In this document: piece after piece, positions 1 through 7,089 of the stretch
How the letters are laid out: every line of letters starts with the position of its first letter
Position numbering within the stretch: the stretch's first letter is position 1
Source: Corallococcus carmarthensis
GTDB lineage: Bacteria; Myxococcota; Myxococcia; Myxococcales; Myxococcaceae
Length of the DNA: 33,275 nucleotides
Assembly: GCF_003611695.1 (NCBI RefSeq)
Contig: NZ_RAWE01000098.1
Location: forward strand, 1 to 33,275
Reading direction: 5' to 3'
The notes under the pieces: generated by a model
Seen by the model: only the letters and a program-made list of their open reading frames with translations
What the model was told of the DNA's origin: nothing
Database searches by the model: none
Position numbers and translations under genes: made by a program

Positions 1-52
1 GTCCTGCTGGGGACGCACCGTCATCACGCCCCCGCCGGGCTACAACCCGGGA

Positions 53-73
53 CCTGTCCGACTGTCCGACAGG
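53..73. repeat. Tandem TGTCCGAC octamer inside a short inverted repeat
   Basis: The octamer TGTCCGAC occurs twice head to tail (55-62 and 63-70) and is bounded by CCTGT and ACAGG, so the element is also weakly palindromic. The same GTCCGAC core recurs three times near the other end of the window (32923, 32992, 33062). I see no gene in bases 1-238 apart from this element; the rest is GC-rich leader sequence with no convincing promoter. It may be a dispersed intergenic repeat or a protein-binding site. Confidence 0.5.
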
Positions 74-238
74 CTGCGTCCGCGCCGGTGTCACACCTGT
101 CGCATGTGTTCACCAGCCGCCTCCGCCCCCGGGAACCCACACGCGGACGGCCGGCTTCTGTCACACGCCCCCGACCCCCGCTACAGTGCGGTTGACGCAG
201 GGCGTCGTATGTCTTCGGTGACGAGACGAGGTCCATCA

Positions 239-1711
239 ATGAGACAGCTTCAGGTCCGAGGACTGTTTGACGGGTATGCCATCCAGCAGGGCACCTGGGA
301 CGAGCTGCTGGGCACGGGCGACGCGCCACGGGAGGACGTGCTGCGGTTGTTGGAGCGGCTGGGCGCGCGCTCCCCGGCGGAGTTCTCCCGGATGCAGTCG
401 CTGGCGGAGCGGGCGCTGATGAACCAGGGCGTGACGTTCTCCGTGTACGCGGATCAACGCGGCACGGAGCGCATCTTCCCCTTCTGCCTCATCCCCCGGC
501 TGGTGTCGGCGGCGGACTGGGCGCACGTGGAGCGCGGGCTGGAGCAGCGCGTGCGCGCGCTGGGTCTGTTCCTGGATGACGTCTACGGCGAGCAGCGCAT
601 CTTCGAAGGGCGCCCGGAGCTGCGGGACATGGTGCTGGGCACGTCCCAGTACCTGCCGAAGATCAAGGGCGTGCGGCCCGCGGGCGGCGTGCGCATCCAC
701 ATCGCGGGCATCGACCTCATCCGCGACGGGCAGGGCACCTTCCGGGTGCTGGAGGACAACCTGCGCACGCCGTCGGGCGTGTCGTACGTGCTGGAGGGGC
801 GGGTGCTCTCCAAGCGCGTGCTGCCGGAGGTGCTGGAGCGCACGCGGGTGCGGCGCGTGGACCACTACCCGGCGAAGCTCGCGGAGACGCTGCGCGCGTC
901 GTCGCCGGAGGACCCGGAGCGCTCCACCGCGGTGGTGCTGACGCCGGGCCCGTACAACTCCGCCTACTTCGAGCACAGCTTCCTCGCGCGCACCATGGGC
1001 GTGGAGCTGGTGCACGGCGCGGACCTCTTCGTGGACGACGACCGCGTGTGGCTGCGCACCACGCGCGGGCCCAAGCGCGTGCACGTCATCTACCGCCGCC
1101 TCGACGACGCCTTCATCGACCCGGAGGCCTTCCGCCCGGACAGCATGCTGGGCGTGCCGGGCCTGATGCGCGCGTGGGCCGCGGGCAACGTGGCGCTGGC
1201 CAACGCGCCGGGCAACGGCGTGGCGGACGACAAGGCGGTGTACGCGTTCGTTCCCGAAATCATCCGCTACTACCTGGGCGAATCCGCGCTGCTCGCGCAG
1301 GTGCCCACGTACGTGTGCGCGCGGGAGGACGACCGGCGCTACGTGCTGGAGCACCTGGAGGAGCTGGTGGTGAAGGCGGTGGATGAAGCCGGCGGCTACG
1401 GCATGTTGATGGGGCCGCAGTCCACCAAGGAGGAGCGCGAGGACTTCCGCCAGCGCATCCTCGCCACGCCGCGCCGCTACATCGCGCAGCCGCGCGTGGA
1501 GCTGTCCACGTGCCCCACCTGGGACGGGGCCAGCGGCACGGTGGTGGCCCGCCGCGTGGACCTGCGGCCGTACATCCTCACCTCGCCGCAGGGACCGTGG
1601 GTGCTGCCCGGTGGGCTGTCCCGCGTGGCGCTGCGCGCGGGCTCCTACGTGGTGAACTCCAGCCAGGGTGGCGGCTCCAAGGACACCTGGGTCCAGAAGG
1701 AGGACGCATGA
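239..1711 (+). CDS. Circularly permuted ATP-grasp family protein (DUF404/DUF407 type)
   Basis: This 490-aa protein matches the circularly permuted ATP-grasp family (COG2308 type), thought to form amide bonds on peptides or small molecules. Visible family motifs are EDNLRTPSG (residues 172-180), IYRRLDD (284-290), NAPGNGVADDKAVY (322-335), the nucleotide-binding VVKAVDEAGGYGM (377-389) and PRRYIAQPRVE (411-421). I chose the ATG at 239 because a GACGAGG ribosome site precedes it and the family block begins there; an in-frame ATG at 209 is possible. The stop overlaps the next start (ATGA, 1708-1711). Family, neighbours and spacing agree with the known ATP-grasp/alpha-E/transglutaminase neighbourhood. 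Its substrate is unknown. Confidence 0.93.
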   Translation: MRQLQVRGLFDGYAIQQGTWDELLGTGDAPREDVLRLLERLGARSPAEFSRMQSLAERALMNQGVTFSVYADQRGTERIFPFCLIPRLVSAADWAHVERGLEQRVRALGLFLDDVYGEQRIFEGRPELRDMVLGTSQYLPKIKGVRPAGGVRIHIAGIDLIRDGQGTFRVLEDNLRTPSGVSYVLEGRVLSKRVLPEVLERTRVRRVDHYPAKLAETLRASSPEDPERSTAVVLTPGPYNSAYFEHSFLARTMGVELVHGADLFVDDDRVWLRTTRGPKRVHVIYRRLDDAFIDPEAFRPDSMLGVPGLMRAWAAGNVALANAPGNGVADDKAVYAFVPEIIRYYLGESALLAQVPTYVCAREDDRRYVLEHLEELVVKAVDEAGGYGMLMGPQSTKEEREDFRQRILATPRRYIAQPRVELSTCPTWDGASGTVVARRVDLRPYILTSPQGPWVLPGGLSRVALRAGSYVVNSSQGGGSKDTWVQKEDA

Positions 1712-2694
1712 TTGCCCGCATCGCGGAGCACTGCTTCTGGTTGGGGCGCTACCTGGAGCGGCTGGAGAGCGTCGCGCGGGTGTTGCAGATGACGGATCAG
1801 CTGGCGCTGGACGCGGACCTGCCGGCGGACCAGTGCTGGGTGCCGGCGCTGGCCATCTTCGGGGAGCGGGAGACGTTCGCGCGGAAGCACGGCGAGAAGG
1901 CGGAGTCCGACAGCGAGGCCGTGCAGAACTTCCTCACCTGGGAGGACGACAACTTCTCCAGCCTGGTGGCCACGGTGGTGATGGCGCGGGACAACGCGCG
2001 CACCATCCGCGAGGTGGTCAGCCGCGAGTGCTGGGAGGTGACGAACGAGCTGTACCACTTCCTCACCGGCGAGGCGGGCCGGGCGGAGTACGCCGCGTCG
2101 CGCTTCGGCTTCTACCAGCACATCCGGCGCATGGTGCAGCTGTGCCTGGGCTTCCTGGACAGCACCATGCTGCACGACACGCCGCAGGAGTTCATCTGGC
2201 TGGGCGTGATGCTGGAGCGCGCGGGCCAGACGTCGCGCCTCTTGGACGTGCACCACATCATCTTCAGCCAGATGAAGCACACGCACCGGGTGGTGGAGAC
2301 AGCGCTGTGGCTGTCGCTGTTGCGCGCGTGCTCCGGCTTCGAGCCCTTCATGAAGAGCCATCAGGGCCGGGTGACGGGGGAGGCGGTGGCGGCGTTCCTG
2401 TTGTTCGAGCCGCGCTTCCCGCGCTCGGTGCGCCACTGCCTGGAGTCCGCGTGGCGCTACCTGGGGCACCTGTGCCCGGTGGTGGGCCGGGGGCAGCCAG
2501 GGGAGGAGTGCCTGGCCCGGCTGGTGCCGCTGGTGGAGCAGCTCAAGCCCCAGACGCTGGGCGAAGAGGGCACGTCGGTGCACGACCTGCTCACGCGCAT
2601 GGTGGAGGGCACGGACGCGTTGTGCACGGAGATCTCTCGCGCTTTTTTCGGCAAGGCCCCCGTGCAGGTGGGCACCCAGGAGATGGCCGGGTAG
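1708..2694 (+). CDS. Alpha-E domain-containing protein (DUF403)
   Basis: This 328-aa, mostly helical protein begins MIARIAEHCFWLGRYLERLE, the hallmark opening of the alpha-E family (COG2307). That family is almost always encoded beside circularly permuted ATP-grasp proteins and is presumed to be their partner. Further family-like blocks are NARTIREVVSRECWEVTNEL (about 92-111) and LGVMLERAGQTSRLLDVHH (about 170-188). No signal peptide or membrane segment is evident, so it is probably cytoplasmic. It starts inside the ATP-grasp stop codon (ATGA overlap), implying translational coupling, and ends 11 nt before the next gene. Biochemical function is unknown; the assignment rests on the conserved N-terminus and the neighbourhood. 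Confidence 0.93.
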   Translation: MIARIAEHCFWLGRYLERLESVARVLQMTDQLALDADLPADQCWVPALAIFGERETFARKHGEKAESDSEAVQNFLTWEDDNFSSLVATVVMARDNARTIREVVSRECWEVTNELYHFLTGEAGRAEYAASRFGFYQHIRRMVQLCLGFLDSTMLHDTPQEFIWLGVMLERAGQTSRLLDVHHIIFSQMKHTHRVVETALWLSLLRACSGFEPFMKSHQGRVTGEAVAAFLLFEPRFPRSVRHCLESAWRYLGHLCPVVGRGQPGEECLARLVPLVEQLKPQTLGEEGTSVHDLLTRMVEGTDALCTEISRAFFGKAPVQVGTQEMAG

Positions 2695-2705
2695 AGTCCG
2701 CCGCC

Positions 2706-4466
2706 ATGTTGAACCTGCTCGCGCTGTCCTTCGAGGGAGAGCTCGCCCCTGGCTTGGATTTGCGCTGCCTCGCCCCCGGAGCCAAGCCGCCGGACGGCTG
2801 GGGCGTGGGCTACTACCCGGGCGGCGAGTTCGCGGCCACGGTGCTCAAGGAAGCCGCGCCCCAGCTCCACAGCCGCCGCAGTGAGCTGGTGCGCACGTGG
2901 GATCCGCTGGAGTCGTCGCTGCTCTTGCTCCACCTGCGCACGGCGACGTGGGGCCCGCTCACGGAGGCCAACACGCAGCCCTTCGCCCGCAGCGCCTGGG
3001 GCCGGGACTGGCTGCTCGCGCACAGCGGCAGCCTGGAGCAGCGGCTGACCATCAAGCCGGGGGCGCGCTTCGAACCGGTGGGCTCCACGGACTCGGAGAC
3101 GCTGTTCTGCCGCTTCCTGGACTGGATGCAGGAGCAGGGCTGGCGGAGCCTGGGGGACGTGGACGCGCCCCGGCTGCGCGCGTGGCTGGACGAGATGAAC
3201 GGGCTGGGCCCGCTGACGCTGGTGGTGTCGGACGGGCGGGACCTGTGCGTGTACGCGGACCGCACGGGCGCGACGCAGGCGTGGGTGTGGCAGGTGTCGC
3301 CGCCCTACGAGCGGCTGGTGCTGGGCGACGACGACGTGGAGCTGGACCTCACGCGCCGGGGCGCCAAGAGCCGCAAGGGCGTCATCGTCGCCACGCATCC
3401 GCTGGAGTCGCGCACGGACGTGCCGGCGAACTGGATGCAGCTGGCGCCGGGGGCGCTGGTGCTGGTGCGCCAGGGGGCCATCCGCGTGGAGGTGCTGCCG
3501 CCGGAGACGCAGGGGACGGTGGCGCCCTCGATCGCGGCGGAGTTCGAGGCGCGAAGCCGGCTGCGGCGTCCGCCGGAGATGCCGGTGCGGGTGATGGACG
3601 TGCTGCACCGCACGGTCTACCGCTACGAGAGGCCGGTGGAGCGCAGCTCGCACCTGCTCCGGCTGACGCCCCGGCATGACCGGCTCCAGACGCTGCTGTC
3701 GCACGACGTGACGCTGTCGGTGGGCGTGACGCGGTCGGAGTACGAGGACGTCTTCGGCAACCGGGTGCGCCGGGCGGTGGTGGACACGCCCTACACGGAG
3801 CTGGTGATGGAGGCCCGCTCGCGCGTGGAGCTGCGGGACACGGACCCTTTGGGGTACCGGCCCCTGCACGTGCGCTCGGTGCTGCCGCTGGTGTGGATGC
3901 CTTGGCAGGCGAACATGCTCCAGCCGTACCTCTTGCCGCCGGAATTGCCAGACACCCAGTTGGAGGAGTTGCTGGAGTACGCGATGAGCTTCGCGCGCCG
4001 CAACGACTTCGACCTCTTGGACACGCTGCTGGACATCAACTACTCCATCTTCAAGGAGTACCAGTACGCGCAGGGCACGACGACGCTGAACACCACGGCG
4101 TTCTCTGTCTATTCGGCGCGCAGGGGCGTCTGTCAGGACTTCGCGAACGTGTTCATCTGCCTGTCGCGCCTCCTGGGCGTGCCGGCGCGCTACGTGTGCG
4201 GCTACCTCTACACGGGGCCCAAGCACGCGAACGCGGTGATGGCGGAGGCCTCCCACGCGTGGGTGCAGGTCTATCTGCCGGAGGTCGGCTGGAAGGGCTT
4301 CGACCCCACGAACGGCATCCTCACGCAGACGGACCACGTGCGCGTGGCGGTGGGTCGCCAGTACTCCGACGCCACGCCCACCACGGGCACCATCTACCTG
4401 GGCGGTGGGGGAGAGAAGCTGGAAGTGCTGGTCCGCTGCGAGCCGGTGTCGCCCGAGGGGCAGTGA
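2706..4466 (+). CDS. Class II glutamine-amidotransferase-like domain fused to transglutaminase-like protease
   Basis: This 586-aa protein has two halves. Residues 1-270 resemble class II amidotransferases: DGWG (30-33), HLRTAT (76-81), NTQPF (89-93), AHSG (105-108) and GSTDSETLFC (126-135). The catalytic Cys expected directly after Met1 is Leu, and the usual AHNG oxyanion Asn is Ser, so glutaminase activity is unlikely. Residues 293-586 are a bacterial transglutaminase: the N-terminal segment VLHRTVYRYERPVE, then the core with Cys476 (RRGVCQDFA), His517 (ASHAWVQVY) and Asp533 (GFDPTNG), all intact. It lies 11 nt after the alpha-E gene in the same operon. The two halves are usually separate genes in this neighbourhood. 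Likely role: peptide amide cleavage or crosslinking with the ATP-grasp ligase; this is inference. Confidence 0.9.
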   Translation: MLNLLALSFEGELAPGLDLRCLAPGAKPPDGWGVGYYPGGEFAATVLKEAAPQLHSRRSELVRTWDPLESSLLLLHLRTATWGPLTEANTQPFARSAWGRDWLLAHSGSLEQRLTIKPGARFEPVGSTDSETLFCRFLDWMQEQGWRSLGDVDAPRLRAWLDEMNGLGPLTLVVSDGRDLCVYADRTGATQAWVWQVSPPYERLVLGDDDVELDLTRRGAKSRKGVIVATHPLESRTDVPANWMQLAPGALVLVRQGAIRVEVLPPETQGTVAPSIAAEFEARSRLRRPPEMPVRVMDVLHRTVYRYERPVERSSHLLRLTPRHDRLQTLLSHDVTLSVGVTRSEYEDVFGNRVRRAVVDTPYTELVMEARSRVELRDTDPLGYRPLHVRSVLPLVWMPWQANMLQPYLLPPELPDTQLEELLEYAMSFARRNDFDLLDTLLDINYSIFKEYQYAQGTTTLNTTAFSVYSARRGVCQDFANVFICLSRLLGVPARYVCGYLYTGPKHANAVMAEASHAWVQVYLPEVGWKGFDPTNGILTQTDHVRVAVGRQYSDATPTTGTIYLGGGGEKLEVLVRCEPVSPEGQ

Positions 4467-4533
4467 GCCGGCTGTCGCACCGTCCGTCTCAATCCAAGAC
4501 TCATTTCGCGACGTGTCATGGCGGTTCATGAAA

Positions 4534-4582
4534 CAGACCCCGCAAATCCTCCGGGTCTGATCTCCCGCTGCGTGAAAGCGGG
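4534..4582 (+). terminator. Two consecutive hairpins after the ATP-grasp/transglutaminase operon
   Basis: CAGACCC (4534-4540) pairs with GGGTCTG (4553-4559) around a 12-nt loop. CCCGCT (4564-4569) pairs with AGCGGG (4577-4582) around a 7-nt loop. They lie in the 189-nt gap between the transglutaminase gene and the next operon, where a terminator is expected. Neither is followed by a clear T-run, so function is tentative. I see no gene in the gap. Confidence 0.35.
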
Positions 4583-4655
4583 CCTTCCCCGGTTCTCGTG
4601 TTGAGACATCTCGATTCCTAGACTGCTTTTCCCCCTCAGCTGGAGAAAGGCAGAC

Positions 4656-5480
4656 ATGGATTCCGATTCAAGCCATCCCGAGCGTCATGTGCGGGTGGCG
4701 TCGCCGGAGGCCGTCCCGTTCCTGCTCGTGCCGGAGTCGCTTCTCCCGGAGGTCGAGCACCCCTGCCGCATTCCGGTGAAGGACGTGGAGGAGGCGGAGT
4801 TCCTGGCCGCCGTGCTCCAGGAGCACTGTGGTCTCTACCTGGGCGCGCGGGCCTCGGAGTTCCCCGCGCTGGCGGAGTGGGCGGACGCCACGCCGGTGGG
4901 CGTGCGCGTGGGCGGCCCGTGGAAGAAGGATCCGCCGGAGAACGTCTCCGAGCTCCTGGCCCGGATTCCCGTCCGCAACCCCGTCTCACAAGGCCGGCAG
5001 TCGTTCAGCGAGGCGGAGCAGGGCCGGCCGCTGGAGCGCGTCGACCCGGTGCTCGTCCACAAGCGCGACCCGGCGAACGTGCTGCTCGCGAACGCCTGCC
5101 GCGTGGGCGCGCTCCAGCAGTTCAACGCATTCACCGAGTCCCCGGAGTTCGTCTTCGACCATCCCTCCGAACACGTGCAAGGCATGCTCCTCACGGAGCT
5201 GGCGCGGCAGGCGAGCATCGCGACCATCCACGGCGTGGGCCTGCCGCTGGACTGGTCGCTCATCATGACGCGCCTGTCGCTGGAGTTCCGGCGCTTCGTG
5301 CGCAACGACGTGCCGGTGGTGATCCGCACCTTCGTCAGCTTCCGGCTCCCCGAGTGGGCGGAGCCGGTGCGCAGCGATGGACGCCGCCGACGCATGTGGA
5401 TCGCCGTGCAGGGCTGGCAGGAGGACGTCTGCTGCTACTCGGGCCTCATTGGCGCCGTGAGCGCGAAGGCGGCGTCATGA
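4656..5480 (+). CDS. AfsA-type hotdog protein, candidate gamma-butyrolactone/butenolide synthase
   Basis: This 274-aa protein carries the AfsA hotdog signature: VHKRDPANVLL (134-144), then FDHPSEHVQGMLL (167-179) running into TELARQASIA (180-189). AfsA enzymes condense a beta-ketoacyl thioester with dihydroxyacetone phosphate, giving a phosphorylated butenolide that is the precursor of A-factor-like signals. Residues 15-110 may form the first, more divergent hotdog unit. Length is close to that of Streptomyces AfsA (about 300 aa). The ATG at 4656 follows CTGGAGAAAGG, a good ribosome site. It is the first gene of a five-gene, tightly overlapping operon (ATGA overlap with the next gene). The family call is confident; that the product is a secreted signal is inference. 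It could instead serve a lipid or secondary-metabolite pathway. Confidence 0.82.
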   Translation: MDSDSSHPERHVRVASPEAVPFLLVPESLLPEVEHPCRIPVKDVEEAEFLAAVLQEHCGLYLGARASEFPALAEWADATPVGVRVGGPWKKDPPENVSELLARIPVRNPVSQGRQSFSEAEQGRPLERVDPVLVHKRDPANVLLANACRVGALQQFNAFTESPEFVFDHPSEHVQGMLLTELARQASIATIHGVGLPLDWSLIMTRLSLEFRRFVRNDVPVVIRTFVSFRLPEWAEPVRSDGRRRRMWIAVQGWQEDVCCYSGLIGAVSAKAAS

Positions 5481-6124
5481 AGGGCCTGCACCGGTGGATG
5501 CCCACGCTGTTGCTGGTGACGGGCGTGGGGCTGCTGATTCCGTTGGGCATCCGGCAGGTCCTGCGCACGCCCGAGGACGGCCGCCCCATCGCGGCCCTGA
5601 TGCTGGGGCTCTACGTGACGTGGATGCTGGTGGAGAGCCGCGTGACGCTGCGTGAGACGCGCAAGCCCACGGCGGAGCGGGACAGCGCCACGCTGGAGCT
5701 GTACGCGATAGGGCGCCTGGCCACCATCCTCCTGGCGGTCGCGTTCCCCACGCTGGACATGGGCCCCGTGCCGCGCGCGGTGGGCCTGTTCTGTTTCATC
5801 GCGGGAGTCTCGCTGCGCCTCACGGCCATCCGCACGTTGGGGAAGGCCTATTCGCACCGGGTGCGGCTGCCGGACGCGAGCCTGCTCGTCACGGAGGGCG
5901 TGTACCGGAGGCTCCGGCACCCGGCGTACACCGGCATGTTGCTGGCGCACGTGGGCTACCTGCTCGTGTTCCCCGCGGTCGTGGGCATCGCGGTGTTCGC
6001 GCTGCTGTTCGTCCCCGCGGTGCTCCTGCGCATCCGGCACGAGGAGCGGCTGTTGCTGGGCTCCTTCCCGGGCTACGCCGAGTACGCGGCGAGCCGCAAG
6101 CGGCTGGTCCCATGGGTCTGGTAG
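5477..6124 (+). CDS. Isoprenylcysteine carboxyl methyltransferase (ICMT)-like membrane methyltransferase
   Basis: This 215-aa integral membrane protein has about five hydrophobic segments. Its C-terminal block is typical of ICMT/phospholipid methyltransferases: GVYRRLRHPAYTGMLL (141-156), then RIRHEERLLLGSFPGYAEY (185-203) and a final KRLVPWVW. The RHP and EE residues that bind S-adenosylmethionine and the substrate carboxylate in this family are present. It starts in the ATGA overlap with the AfsA-like gene and overlaps the following SDR gene by 13 nt. In this operon it probably methylates a lipophilic product or intermediate on a carboxylate, hydroxyl or phosphate group; the substrate cannot be read from sequence. 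Confidence 0.88.
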   Translation: MKGLHRWMPTLLLVTGVGLLIPLGIRQVLRTPEDGRPIAALMLGLYVTWMLVESRVTLRETRKPTAERDSATLELYAIGRLATILLAVAFPTLDMGPVPRAVGLFCFIAGVSLRLTAIRTLGKAYSHRVRLPDASLLVTEGVYRRLRHPAYTGMLLAHVGYLLVFPAVVGIAVFALLFVPAVLLRIRHEERLLLGSFPGYAEYAASRKRLVPWVW

Positions 6125-7074
6125 GCGGCTTCGGCGTCGTGCTCACGGGCGCGACCGGCATGGTGGGGCAGGCGTTCCTGCGCCAGCGCGGAGCGCATCC
6201 CGTGCACGCGCTGGTGCGCTCGCCCGAGGGCCGCGATTGGGGAGACGGCGTGCACGTCGTGCGGGGAGACCTGCACGGCATCTCCGAGGCGTTGTTCCCC
6301 CGGTACCCCTACGTCGTCCTGCACCTCGCCATGAAGCAGCGGGACACCGACGGCACGGGCTTCGAGCGGACCAACGTGGACGGCACACGGCGGCTCCTGT
6401 CGCGGCTCACGGGGGATTGCCGGGGCGTCATCCTCGGCAGCTCCATGTCCGTGTATGGACCCGGGCCGCACCGGGGCGTGAAGGAGGACCATCCGCTCAA
6501 ACCCATCACCGCCCTGGCCCGCTCCCGCGTGGCGGCCGAGGACCTCATCACGGAGCACGCGGTCCGGACCGGTCTCCACGCGGCGTTGCTCCGGCCGCGC
6601 TTCCTCCTGGGGCGAGGGGACCGGTTCGTCCTGCCCGCGATGGTGAAGCTCCTGAAGCGGGGCGTGCAGGTGGGGGACGACGGGGTGGGGTGCTCGGTCA
6701 TCGACGTGGATGACCTGGGCCGCATCCTCTGGAGGCTCGCGCGGCGGATGGTGGAAACACCGCGTCCTGAGCAGCAGGCCTTCAACGCCGCCTATTCACG
6801 CCCGCTGATGCGTGGGGAGTTCCTGGGCACGGTGGCGCAGGGGCTGGGCCTGCCTCGGCCCACGGTGAAGGTCCGCGCCCCCGGATGGCTCCTGCGGGTC
6901 ATGCGGGAGACTCCCAGCCGGCGTGCCCGGGCGATGGCGGAGCGTCTGGAGTTGCTGACGCATTCACAGTGTCTGGATGTCTCGCGGCTCGCGGCGGTGC
7001 TCGGGCCGGAGGACCTGCTGGCGCGGTCCCCGGTGGATGCCCTGCGAAGCGCGCTCAATGACTTTCGTTCCTGA
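6112..7074 (+). CDS. NAD(P)-dependent epimerase/reductase-like extended SDR with altered active site
   Basis: This 320-aa extended short-chain dehydrogenase/reductase has a Rossmann motif TGATGMVG (12-19), an NVDGTRRLL helix (88-96) and SSMSVYG (110-116) holding the catalytic Ser region. Where the family has YxxxK before the AxE helix, this protein reads LARSRVAAE (135-143): Tyr is replaced by Leu and Lys by Arg. Normal SDR proton relay is therefore doubtful, although NAD(P) binding looks intact. The ATG at 6112 lies inside the ICMT gene (13-nt overlap). It may be a divergent reductase or isomerase, or a binding protein, acting on the AfsA-derived product. No other reductase is visible in the operon. 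Confidence 0.88.
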   Translation: MGLVGGFGVVLTGATGMVGQAFLRQRGAHPVHALVRSPEGRDWGDGVHVVRGDLHGISEALFPRYPYVVLHLAMKQRDTDGTGFERTNVDGTRRLLSRLTGDCRGVILGSSMSVYGPGPHRGVKEDHPLKPITALARSRVAAEDLITEHAVRTGLHAALLRPRFLLGRGDRFVLPAMVKLLKRGVQVGDDGVGCSVIDVDDLGRILWRLARRMVETPRPEQQAFNAAYSRPLMRGEFLGTVAQGLGLPRPTVKVRAPGWLLRVMRETPSRRARAMAERLELLTHSQCLDVSRLAAVLGPEDLLARSPVDALRSALNDFRS

Positions 7075-7089
7075 AGGAATCCCCCTGTC

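Noticed and set aside
24-329. 101-codon minus-strand frame over the leader of the first operon
   Set aside because: No ribosome site or motif, and it overlaps the well-supported ATP-grasp start.
2457-4529. Very long open frame on the minus strand opposite the GATase-transglutaminase fusion
   Set aside because: Its protein is His/Arg/Val/Gln-rich low-complexity sequence without motifs, as expected for the mirror frame of a GC3-rich gene; the plus strand carries clear catalytic motifs.
4601-4624. TTGAGA and TAGACT as a promoter for the AfsA operon
   Set aside because: The two hexamers are only 12 nt apart, too close for a sigma70-type promoter.
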